Shown in pieces: positions 1 to 5,402 of a DNA stretch of 5,976 nucleotides. Where the stretch lies: contig CAJMOV010000130.1 in assembly GCA_905215125.1 (NCBI GenBank), forward strand, positions 1-5,976, read 5' to 3'. The number at the start of each line of letters is the position of its first letter. Positions within the stretch are counted from its first letter, which is position 1. The position numbers and the translations under genes are program-made. Below the pieces are notes generated by a model. The model had not been told where the DNA came from. It saw only the letters and a program-made list of their open reading frames with translations, and made no database searches. The DNA is from an uncultured bacterium. GTDB lineage: Bacteria > Bacillota > Clostridia > Oscillospirales > Butyricicoccaceae.

Positions 1-573
1 CATCAGGTTGAGGATCTGCGCCTGGATGGAAACGTCAAGGGCGGAAACCGGCTCGTCGCAGACGATGAACTTTGGATCGAGGGCCAGCGCCCGCGCCACG
101 CCGATGCGCTGGCGGCGGCCGCCGTCCAGCTCGTGCGGGTAGGCGCCGGCCAGCCGTTCGGCCAGGCCGACGGTTTCCATCAGCTCTCCGACCTTTTTGT
201 CCGCCTCATTGCGGGCTTTATAGACTTTATGCACATGCAGCGGCTCGCCGATGATTTCACTGACCGTCATGCGCGGGTTTAGGCTGGAAAAGGGATCCTG
301 AAAAATCATCTGCATGTTTTTATGGATACCCTTGAGACTTTTTTTCGGCACATGGGTGATATCCCTGCCGTCGAATTGGATTTCGCCGCCCGTCGGCTCT
401 AAAAGATGCAGGATGACACGGCCCAGCGTAGACTTGCCGCAGCCCGATTCGCCGACGATGCCCAGCGTTTTGCCCTCCTCCAGCGAAAAGCTGACGCCGT
501 CGACGGCGTGCAGCATCCCCCTGGGGGTTTTGAAGTACTTTTTCAGGTCGTTGACCGCAAGTAATGTGCTCAC
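1..573 (-). CDS. Oligopeptide/dipeptide ABC transporter ATP-binding protein, OppF/DppF type (C-terminus cut by window edge)
   Basis: One of the two ATPases that power an Opp/Dpp-type importer on the inner face of the membrane. The visible 191 residues form most of the nucleotide-binding domain: Walker A GESGCGKST at 41-49, Q-loop Gln92 in FQDPFSSLNP, signature region HELDGGRRQ at 147-155, Walker B with CDEP at 172-175 and D-loop SALD at 177-180. The H-loop and the C-terminal oligopeptide domain lie outside the window; full members have about 320 residues. Translation starts at a GTG (573-571) that shares GTGA with the stop of the upstream ATPase gene, a 4-bp overlap indicating coupling. GGAGG lies 6 bases upstream of it. 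The signature reads LDGGRRQ instead of LSGGQ, so the serine that normally contacts ATP is an aspartate. I recall similar variants in other Firmicute OppF proteins. Family assignment is firm; substrate is unknown. Confidence 0.95.
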   Translation of the reverse strand, partial: MSTLLAVNDLKKYFKTPRGMLHAVDGVSFSLEEGKTLGIVGESGCGKSTLGRVILHLLEPTGGEIQFDGRDITHVPKKSLKGIHKNMQMIFQDPFSSLNPRMTVSEIIGEPLHVHKVYKARNEADKKVGELMETVGLAERLAGAYPHELDGGRRQRIGVARALALDPKFIVCDEPVSALDVSIQAQILNLM

Positions 574-1544
574 GCTTTGCCTCCTTCCACGAAATGGCAG
601 CGCACCGTATGCTCTCCATCGAGCTGCCGCACGGCAGGGTTTTCCGACCTGCAGATCTCCTGCGCGAAGGCGCAGCGGTTTTCAAAGGGACAGCCCTTGG
701 GCAGGCTGCTCGGGTCGGGCACCATACCGGGGATGGGCTTTAAACGGGGCGTTTCCGTTTCCAGGTCGGGGATGGAACCGAACAGGCCCAGGGTGTAAGG
801 ATGGCGGGGATCCTTGTAAATCTCGCGCAGGGCGCCGTATTCCATGATCTGCCCGCAATACATGATAGCCACCTTGTCGCACATCTCGGCGACGACGCCG
901 AGGTCGTGCGTGATGAGGATGGTCGACGTGCCCATTTCCTGTTTCAGGCTGCGCATCAGCTCCAGCACCTGGGCCTGGATGGTGACATCAAGGGCGGTCG
1001 TCGGTTCGTCGGCGATGAGCAGCTCGGGCTCGCACGCCAGGGCGACGGCGATGACGACGCGCTGCTTCATCCCGCCTGAGAACTGGTGGGGGTATTCCCC
1101 GTACCGTTCGCCGGAGATACCGACCAGCTCAAGCATCTTCTGCGCCTTGATGGACGCGTCGGCGCGGCTCAGCTTTTCATGCAGGCGGATGACTTCGGCG
1201 ATTTGCTCGCCGACGGTCAGAATGGGGTTTAAGCTGGTCATGGGATCCTGAAAGATCATGGAGATGCGCTTGCCGCGAATTTTCCTCATGGCGTCGGCGC
1301 TTTGCTTGACGATGTCCTCGCCGCGGAACAGGATGCTGCCCGAGACATACTGCCCCTGCGGCTCGGGCAAAAGGCGCATGATGCCCAGGGCCGTCGTCGT
1401 CTTGCCCGCGCCCGTCTCGCCTACTAGGCCGAGACATTCCCCTTCATTGAGCGTAAGGTCGACGCCGTTGACCGCTTTGACCAGCGCGTCGTCAGTCTGA
1501 TAGGTGATGCGCAGGTCGGTAATTTCCAGTATTCTATTGCTCAT
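570..1544 (-). CDS. Oligopeptide/dipeptide ABC transporter ATP-binding protein, OppD/DppD type
   Basis: Second ATPase of the importer, 324 residues and complete. Walker A GETGAGKTT is at 42-50, Q-loop Gln99 in FQDPMTSLNP, signature FSGGMKQ at 155-161, Walker B LLIADEP near 175-181, D-loop TALD at 183-186 and H-loop His213 in ITHD. All catalytic motifs are intact. The C-terminal oligopeptide-transport domain (about 230-324) has HPYT at 248-251 and four cysteines, C285, C291, C298 and C316, in the pattern GCPFxxRC...C...RCH. In some OppD/DppD structures this cysteine set holds a [4Fe-4S] cluster. I chose the ATG at 1544 over an in-frame GTG at 1553 (327 residues) because GAGG at 1556-1553 sits 8 bases before the ATG but overlaps the GTG. 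The gene follows the OppC-type permease after a 10-bp gap and overlaps the next ATPase by 4 bp. It should pair with that ATPase as a heterodimer. Confidence 0.96.
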   Translation of the reverse strand: MSNRILEITDLRITYQTDDALVKAVNGVDLTLNEGECLGLVGETGAGKTTTALGIMRLLPEPQGQYVSGSILFRGEDIVKQSADAMRKIRGKRISMIFQDPMTSLNPILTVGEQIAEVIRLHEKLSRADASIKAQKMLELVGISGERYGEYPHQFSGGMKQRVVIAVALACEPELLIADEPTTALDVTIQAQVLELMRSLKQEMGTSTILITHDLGVVAEMCDKVAIMYCGQIMEYGALREIYKDPRHPYTLGLFGSIPDLETETPRLKPIPGMVPDPSSLPKGCPFENRCAFAQEICRSENPAVRQLDGEHTVRCHFVEGGKA

Positions 1545-1552
1545 TGCAGGCA

Positions 1553-1556
1553 CCTC
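1553..1556 (-). promoter_or_regulatory. Shine-Dalgarno that decides the OppD-type start
   Basis: On the minus strand GAGG, immediately after the TGA stop context of the OppC-type gene, is followed by 8 bases and then ATG at 1544-1542. Its last base is the first base of the alternative GTG at 1553, so it cannot serve that codon. This supports the shorter, 324-residue protein. Confidence 0.7.
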
Positions 1557-2415
1557 ATCTCTTCAGGCGCGGATCGAGCGCGTCGCGCAGGCCGTCGCCC
1601 AGCATGTTGATTGCCAGAACAACGATGGCAATAGCCAGCCCCGGAAAGGTGACCAGGTGCCAATACTGGCGGATATAGCCCCGTCCGCTGGCCAGCATGG
1701 CGCCCCATTCGGGCACCGGCGGCTGGATGCCCAGGCCGAGAAAGCTGAGCGACGATGCGTTCAAAATGGCGAGCGCCATGCTCAGCGTCACCTGCACGAT
1801 GACGGGCGCCAGCACGTTGGGCAGCAGATGGCGGACGATGATGCGCGCGTCGCTGCACCCGGTCAGCTTTGCCGCTTCGATAAATTCCTGCTCCTTGACC
1901 GACAGGATGGACGCCCGCACCATGCGCGCAAAGGATGGGATGGAGGAAATGCCGACGGCAAGCATCAGGTTGCGCAGCCCCGGCCCCAGCGTCGACGCGA
2001 TGACGATGGCCAGCAGGATGTTGGGCACCGCCATCAAAACGTCCATAAAACGCATGATGACGTTGTCAATTTTGCCGCCGTAATACCCAGCGACAGCCCC
2101 CAGCGCGCTGCCCGCGACCAGCGAAATGGCGACGGCGATAAACCCGACTTGCAGGGAAATGCGTGCGCCATAAATGATACGGCTCAAAATATCGCGCCCG
2201 GTGTCATCAGTACCCAGCAGGAACTCGCGGCAGGGCAGCCTAAAGGTGCTGTCCAAGTGCTGCTCGGCGTAATGGTACGGGGCGATAAAGTCGGCAAAGA
2301 TGGCGACAAGGGCGAACAGGACCAGGATGACAAGCCCCAGCATGGCCAGGCGGTTGCGGCGCAGGCGCTTCCAGGCGTCGCTCCACAGCCCGCCGCGTTT
2401 TCTCTTCTTAGGCAT
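1555..2415 (-). CDS. Oligopeptide/dipeptide ABC transporter permease, OppC/DppC type
   Basis: One of two channel-forming permeases, 286 residues, normal for the family. A basic N-terminus (MPKKRKRGG...WKRLRRNR) precedes the first membrane segment at about 24-44, as in the OppC N-terminal domain. The periplasm-side loop carries the family-typical LGTDDTGRDILSRIIYGAR at 67-85. Further hydrophobic segments are near 87-110, 123-143, 149-162, 202-222 and 256-275. The cytoplasmic EAA loop that docks onto the ATPases starts at E180 (EAAKLTG) and ends near the LLPN at 197-200. SFLGLGIQPPVPEWG at 224-238 is typical of OppC. The reading frame stays open upstream to 2862, but that part is only a shadow of the OppB gene. 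ATG at 2415 is the start, with GGAGG 9 bases upstream and homology beginning there. It overlaps the OppB gene by 8 bp, implying translational coupling. Confidence 0.96.
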   Translation of the reverse strand: MPKKRKRGGLWSDAWKRLRRNRLAMLGLVILVLFALVAIFADFIAPYHYAEQHLDSTFRLPCREFLLGTDDTGRDILSRIIYGARISLQVGFIAVAISLVAGSALGAVAGYYGGKIDNVIMRFMDVLMAVPNILLAIVIASTLGPGLRNLMLAVGISSIPSFARMVRASILSVKEQEFIEAAKLTGCSDARIIVRHLLPNVLAPVIVQVTLSMALAILNASSLSFLGLGIQPPVPEWGAMLASGRGYIRQYWHLVTFPGLAIAIVVLAINMLGDGLRDALDPRLKR

Positions 2416-3367
2416 CGGCTTTGGCCTCCTTCCTCTTAGCCTTGTACATGGAGGAAATGCGCGGGTCGATAAACCCGTACAGGATGTCGACCGCGAGGTT
2501 GATAAAGCTGTAAATAACGGCGATGAAGATGACGCCGCCCTGCACAATGGGGATGTTCTTGACCGAGCTGGCGTCAACCAGCAGCTTGCCGACGCCCGGA
2601 ATGGCGAAGATGGTTTCGACGATAAAGGACCCGCCCAGCTGCTTGCCGAACTGCAGCCCCATGAGGGTGATGACGGGGATAATGGCGTTGCGCAGGGCGT
2701 GGTGGGTGATGATTTTGCTTTCCTTCTGCCCTTTGGCCCGGGCGGTGCGGATATAATCCTGTCGAATGACCTCCAGCATGTTGGACCGCGTCGTGCGCAT
2801 GATGCCGGCGACGCAGCCGGTGCCGATGGTGACGACGGGCAGGATCCAGTATTTCGGCCCATACCAGCCCGACGCCGGCAGCCATCGCAGATTGAGCGAG
2901 AAGATAATGATAAGCATCAGCCCCATCCAGAAGGCCGGCATAGCAAGAAATATCAGCGAGAAAACGGTGATGACGTTGTCAAACACGCTGTACTGCCGTA
3001 TGGCGGAGATAATGCCGAACGGGATACCGATGAGGGCGGCCAGCACCGTGCTCATTACGGCGAGGGAAAGCGTTGTGGGGAAACGGGAGAAAATTTCCTC
3101 GGTGACCGGCTTGCGCGTCAGATAGGAGACGCCGAAGTCGCCCTTTGTGATAATGTCTTTGATGTAGTTGTAAAGCTGGGTGAAAAATGGATCGTTCAGC
3201 CCCATTTCCTCGCGCATGGCGTCCACCTCCTCCTGTGTCGCCATGTCGCCCAGGATGGTGCGGATGGGGTCGTTGGGCGACAGGCGCAGGATAGTAAAGA
3301 CGACCAGAATAACGCCCAGTATGACAGGGATCATCATAAGCAGCCGCTTCAAAATATACTTCAGCAT
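2408..3367 (-). CDS. Oligopeptide/dipeptide ABC transporter permease, OppB/DppB type
   Basis: The partner permease, 319 residues and complete. It begins MLKYILKRLLMMIPVILGV, the usual OppB opening with a first membrane segment at about 9-27, followed by an external loop with RLSPNDP (28-34) and GDFGVSYLTRKPV (76-88). Other hydrophobic segments are near 99-121, 133-158, 174-190, 227-247 and 275-297. The EAA-like loop is YIRTARAKG (205-213) followed by HALRN (223-227), where TARAKG replaces EAAKLG as is usual in OppB. IPGVGKLLVDA lies at 256-266 and the protein ends with DPRISSMYKAKRKEAK. ATG at 3367 has AAAGG 7 bases upstream, a weaker ribosome site than its neighbours have. Its stop lies inside the OppC start region (8-bp overlap). 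It is separated from the binding-protein gene by 106 bp containing two hairpins, so it may be expressed less than that gene. Confidence 0.96.
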   Translation of the reverse strand: MLKYILKRLLMMIPVILGVILVVFTILRLSPNDPIRTILGDMATQEEVDAMREEMGLNDPFFTQLYNYIKDIITKGDFGVSYLTRKPVTEEIFSRFPTTLSLAVMSTVLAALIGIPFGIISAIRQYSVFDNVITVFSLIFLAMPAFWMGLMLIIIFSLNLRWLPASGWYGPKYWILPVVTIGTGCVAGIMRTTRSNMLEVIRQDYIRTARAKGQKESKIITHHALRNAIIPVITLMGLQFGKQLGGSFIVETIFAIPGVGKLLVDASSVKNIPIVQGGVIFIAVIYSFINLAVDILYGFIDPRISSMYKAKRKEAKADA

Positions 3368-3419
3368 AGGTTACCCTTTCTGCGTTTACGTTTTGTGGCA
3401 AGCATCCGTTTTTCAGCAA

Positions 3420-3448
3420 GCGGGCTGCCCAAGGGGGGGGCAGCCCGC
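3420..3448 (-). repeat. Strong hairpin in the binding-protein/permease spacer
   Basis: A perfect 11-bp inverted repeat, GCGGGCTGCCC at 3420-3430 paired with GGGCAGCCCGC at 3438-3448, encloses a 7-base loop. It is very GC-rich. No T-tract follows it on either strand (after the stem the minus strand reads TTGCTGAAAAACGG), so it does not look like a classical intrinsic terminator. Placed between a binding-protein gene and its permease gene, it more likely protects the upstream mRNA from 3' exonucleases or causes partial termination. This role is inferred. An eight-G run (3433-3440 on the plus strand) spans the loop and the edge of the stem. Confidence 0.75.
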
Positions 3449-3456
3449 AGCCTCTG

Positions 3457-3471
3457 AAGGCCGGCGGCCTT
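3457..3471 (-). repeat. Small hairpin just after the binding-protein stop codon
   Basis: AAGGCC at 3457-3462 and GGCCTT at 3466-3471 form a 6-bp stem with a 3-base loop, beginning 2 bases beyond the TAA of the binding-protein gene. Together with the stronger hairpin at 3420-3448 it gives two tandem stems in the spacer. On its own it is short and could be chance in GC-rich DNA. Confidence 0.5.
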
Positions 3472-3473
3472 GG

Positions 3474-5030
3474 TTATTCGGTAAAGGTCAGGGCGTGATA
3501 CCTCAGGTTCTGGGTCGGCATGGCGACAAGCCCCTGCACGCTGGGACTGGTCGCAATGTACATCTGCCCGACGTTTGTATGGACATAGACGGCCTCTTCC
3601 GCCAATATTTCCTGAATTTTCTGATAAAGCTCGGCGCGCGCTGTCTCGTCCAGCTCGCGCTCGGCCTGCTCGATCAGGGGATCAAGCTCGGCGTTGGCGT
3701 AATAGGAGCGGTTCCCTCCCGAGCCAAAGTTGGCCGAGTGGAAGGCGGCAATGCCTTCAGCGGCGTCTGCCGACGGGGTGGTCCAGCCGCCCAGGTACAT
3801 GTCCTGGCGTCCGGCCAGCAAAGCGTCCAGCCAGTTGGCGAAGTCGACGACATTAAGCTCGACTGTGATGCCGATTTCACCCAGATAGGCCTGGATCATT
3901 TCAGCTGTCGTCTGCCCGCCGTTGGAAAGCAGCGTTGTGGTAAAGCCGTCGGGATAGCCCGCTTCGGCCAGCAGGGTCTTGGCGCGCTCGACGTCGTACC
4001 CGTAGGGCTCGCCGGCGTTGTAGTAGCCCCAGACGTCGGGGGCGATGGCGGAATAGGAGCGTTCACCCAGGCCGAACATGGTGTTTTTGACAATGGTATC
4101 GGCGTCAATGGCGCAGGAGATGGCCTGACGGACCTTGACGTTGTTAAACGGCTCCTTTGAACAGTTATAGGACAGGTAGGACACATTGAGGATAGGGGTT
4201 GTGATAAGGTTTACATTGGGGTTGTCCTGCATTTCGCTGGCGTCGCTCGCGGTGATCTTGGCGATATCGACGCCGCCCGTCTCCACTTCGACGGCGCGTG
4301 TCGTCGCTTCGGGGATATAGCGCAGAATGAGGTTGTCGAAATTGATTTCGCCGCCCCACCATTCATCGTTGGCCTCCAGCTGGATGGCGTCGCCCATGGT
4401 CCAGGATTTAAAGATAAATGGGCCGGTGCCGATGGGGTTTTCGGCGTAGCCGTCCGGGTCAGCTTCCATGGCCTTTTTATTGACGATGCCGGCGATATCC
4501 AGCGCCAGGGTGTGCATCAGGGGCGCATAGGACTCGGTCAGGGCCAGGACAAAGGTGGTCTCGTCCTCCGCCGCGCAGCCGGCGGCGTCGATGGGGCCGA
4601 TGACGCTGGCCGTGGCGGGGGCCGTGGAATTCTGCTGGAAGGTATACAGCACGTCTTCCGCCGTCAGCCTATCGCCGTTGTGGAAATAAACGTCGTCGCG
4701 CAGCTTAAAGCGGAAGTGGGTCTCGTCAATCTGCTCCCATTCTGTGGCGATGCACGGCTCGATCTCCATGTTCTCGTCAAAGCGGATCAGGGTGTCATAA
4801 ATCAGGCTGGTCACAGGGCTGGTGCCGGTGTCGTTGCTTCCATAAGGGATGAGGGTCTTCGGCTCTTTGTCGACGGCAACGGTCACCGTGTCCCGGTGTA
4901 CCTCGCCGCCCTGGGACGGCTCGTTCTGCGCGCCGCCGTCGGACTGCTGGGCGCTCCCGTCGTCGCCGCAGCCGCCGGCCAAGGCAAAGAGCAAGCATGC
5001 TGCCAGGAATAAGCTGAGCGTTTTTTTCAT
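3474..5030 (-). CDS. Peptide/nickel-type ABC transporter substrate-binding lipoprotein (SBP family 5)
   Basis: Extracellular, lipid-anchored receptor of the importer, 518 residues, normal for family 5 (DppA/OppA-like). MKKTLSLFLAACLLFALAGG is a lipoprotein signal peptide with lipobox LAGG-C, giving Cys21 as the lipidated residue, then a flexible Gly/Asp/Gln/Ser-rich linker to about residue 46. Family-5 hallmarks follow: VAVDKEPKTLIP near 51-62, YFHNGDRLTAEDVLYTFQQ at 115-133, NPIGTGPFIFKSW at 198-210, VRQAISCAID at 300-309, AKTLLAEAGYPDGF at 350-363 and GGWTTPSADA at 414-423. I chose ATG 5030 over an in-frame ATG at 5087: GGAAGGAG lies 8 bases upstream of it, and the longer form would bury the signal peptide behind 19 residues. 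It is the first gene of the operon and faces a divergent GntR regulator. Asp422 may correspond to the aspartate that binds the peptide N-terminus in DppA/OppA, but the substrate is not established; family members also bind nickel, sugars, opines or glutathione. Confidence 0.95.
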   Translation of the reverse strand: MKKTLSLFLAACLLFALAGGCGDDGSAQQSDGGAQNEPSQGGEVHRDTVTVAVDKEPKTLIPYGSNDTGTSPVTSLIYDTLIRFDENMEIEPCIATEWEQIDETHFRFKLRDDVYFHNGDRLTAEDVLYTFQQNSTAPATASVIGPIDAAGCAAEDETTFVLALTESYAPLMHTLALDIAGIVNKKAMEADPDGYAENPIGTGPFIFKSWTMGDAIQLEANDEWWGGEINFDNLILRYIPEATTRAVEVETGGVDIAKITASDASEMQDNPNVNLITTPILNVSYLSYNCSKEPFNNVKVRQAISCAIDADTIVKNTMFGLGERSYSAIAPDVWGYYNAGEPYGYDVERAKTLLAEAGYPDGFTTTLLSNGGQTTAEMIQAYLGEIGITVELNVVDFANWLDALLAGRQDMYLGGWTTPSADAAEGIAAFHSANFGSGGNRSYYANAELDPLIEQAERELDETARAELYQKIQEILAEEAVYVHTNVGQMYIATSPSVQGLVAMPTQNLRYHALTFTE

Positions 5031-5038
5031 GTTTCTTT

Positions 5039-5046
5039 CTCCTTCC
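5039..5046 (-). promoter_or_regulatory. Shine-Dalgarno of the binding-protein gene
   Basis: GGAAGGAG on the minus strand lies 8 bases before the ATG at 5030. It is strong and well placed and fixes the start at MKKTLSLFL, directly at the signal peptide. Confidence 0.8.
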
Positions 5047-5105
5047 TTTTGCGGAATCAGCATCCCGCTGCTCGGCGCAAGTGCCATAATGCTTTTCTAT
5101 TTTAT

Positions 5106-5128
5106 TATAACATCATATAACATTATAG
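5106..5128. repeat. Tandem TATAACAT repeats in the transporter leader (possible operator)
   Basis: TATAACAT occurs at 5106-5113 and 5116-5123, exactly 10 bp apart, so both copies face the same side of the helix. The second is part of a symmetric TATAA-CA-TTATA (5116-5127). The block begins about 8 bases downstream of the predicted transporter transcription start, a position suited to repression. A related 19-base sequence overlaps the regulator promoter at 5343-5361. The region is very AT-rich, so chance repeats are possible. Confidence 0.35.
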
Positions 5129-5142
5129 CATTGCTTATCTGC

Positions 5143-5171
5143 ATAGTAGCACCTCCCACCTTTTATGTCAA
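5143..5171 (-). promoter_or_regulatory. Sigma-A-like promoter of the transporter operon
   Basis: On the minus strand a perfect -35 TTGACA (5171-5166) is followed by exactly 17 bases and a -10 TACTAT (5148-5143). TG at -15/-14 (TGC-TACTAT) makes it an extended -10. Transcription should begin near 5136, leaving a leader of about 105 bases before the binding-protein ATG. No competing promoter of this quality is seen in the gap on this strand. Confidence 0.75.
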
Positions 5172-5214
5172 TTTTCTTTTAAATTTTCTACTTTATTACT
5201 AAATTCTATGAAAT

Positions 5215-5228
5215 ATTTGTGTACAAAT
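5215..5228. promoter_or_regulatory. GntR-like palindromic operator candidate
   Basis: ATTTGT-GT-ACAAAT is an inverted repeat with perfect 6-bp arms and a 2-base centre. Its TTGT-N2-ACAA core resembles operators of GntR-family repressors such as AraR and TreR. It lies 44 bp upstream of the transporter -35 and about 100 bp upstream of the regulator -35, so it overlaps neither promoter. Binding by the neighbouring regulator is inferred and not shown. Confidence 0.4.
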
Positions 5229-5328
5229 TAACAAGTCATTCTGGGCTCTGCTTCCTCTACACAACAGCGCTTTAACTTTTAACCTATTTTCAGTGGATGA
5301 ATTTCCTTTCAGCAGGTCAGTAAAAAGG

Positions 5329-5357
5329 TTGACAGAATACAGACATCATATTATGTT
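5329..5357 (+). promoter_or_regulatory. Sigma-A-like promoter of the GntR regulator
   Basis: A perfect -35 TTGACA (5329-5334) is followed by a 17-base spacer and a weaker -10 TATGTT (5352-5357). Transcription should start near 5364, giving a leader of about 40 bases. The -10 overlaps the ATGTTATA element, as expected for an autoregulated repressor gene. Confidence 0.65.
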
Positions 5358-5361
5358 ATAG
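5343..5361. repeat. Operator-like repeat over the regulator -10
   Basis: ACATCATATTATGTTATAG shares 16 of 19 positions, in the same orientation, with 5110-5128 in the transporter leader. Its first 14 bases form an imperfect palindrome (ACATnATATnATGT, 12 of 14 symmetric), and ATGTTATA at 5353-5360 is the inverted form of the TATAACAT repeats. Occupation would block the regulator promoter. This is a hypothesis, since the AT-rich composition makes such matches less surprising. Confidence 0.35.
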
Positions 5362-5384
5362 ATAGATATTCTCGTTTTTCTTTG

Positions 5385-5393
5385 AAAGGGAGG
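5385..5393 (+). promoter_or_regulatory. Shine-Dalgarno of the GntR regulator
   Basis: AAAGGGAGG ends 9 bases before the ATG at 5403. It is strong and supports this ATG over the in-frame Met at residue 10 (5430), whose use would cut off residues just before the winged-helix domain. Confidence 0.75.
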
Positions 5394-5402
5394 CTTCCGC
5401 CC

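Larger units (their letters stand above)
5031..5402. other. Divergent intergenic promoter region
   Basis: This 372-bp gap separates the binding-protein gene (minus) and the GntR regulator (plus). It is clearly more AT-rich than the flanking genes, especially 5090-5235. It holds one good sigma-A-like promoter for each direction, a Shine-Dalgarno for each gene, repeated TATAACAT/ATGTTATA elements near both promoters and a symmetric ATTTGT-GT-ACAAAT element between them. The transcript of the binding-protein gene should have a leader of about 105 bases. I see no RNA gene, riboswitch or mobile-element end. Confidence 0.8.

Noticed and set aside
1504..2439. Long plus-strand open frame opposite the OppC-type permease
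   Set aside because: Antisense to a clear permease gene; composition is low-complexity Gln/Asp/Arg/Gly typical of the reverse frame of GC-rich DNA, with no recognisable domain.
2416..2862. N-terminal extension of the OppC-type permease by 149 codons
   Set aside because: The open frame continues, but the extra part lies inside the OppB gene in another frame and is Ser/Pro/Arg-rich; OppC homology and a good ribosome site begin at 2415.
3420..3448. Intrinsic terminator ending the binding-protein transcript
   Set aside because: Strong stem but no T-tract on either strand, and the downstream genes have no promoter of their own that I can see.
2300..3457. 385-codon plus-strand open frame opposite the permease genes
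   Set aside because: Shadow of the OppB- and OppC-type genes, rich in Gly/Asp/His/Gln with no motif or credible ribosome site.
3180..4160. 326-codon plus-strand open frame across the spacer and binding-protein gene
   Set aside because: It crosses the start of one real gene and the end of another and has no family features.
5058..5070. Hairpin in the transporter leader (CAGC-ATCCC-GCTG)
   Set aside because: Only a 4-bp stem with no extension; too weak to call as a regulatory structure.
5031..5087. Longer binding-protein start with 19 more residues
   Set aside because: No Shine-Dalgarno before the ATG at 5087, and the extension would hide the lipoprotein signal peptide; the start at 5030 has GGAAGGAG in ideal position.
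5170..5196. CodY-like boxes (AATTTTCT at 5170-5177 and 5182-5189)
   Set aside because: CodY often controls peptide permeases, but each copy has about 4-5 mismatches to the 15-base consensus and the DNA is AT-rich, so the match is not convincing.
5261..5276. Possible catabolite response element around AGCGCT
   Set aside because: Three mismatches at fixed positions of the cre consensus on the better strand; not distinguishable from chance.
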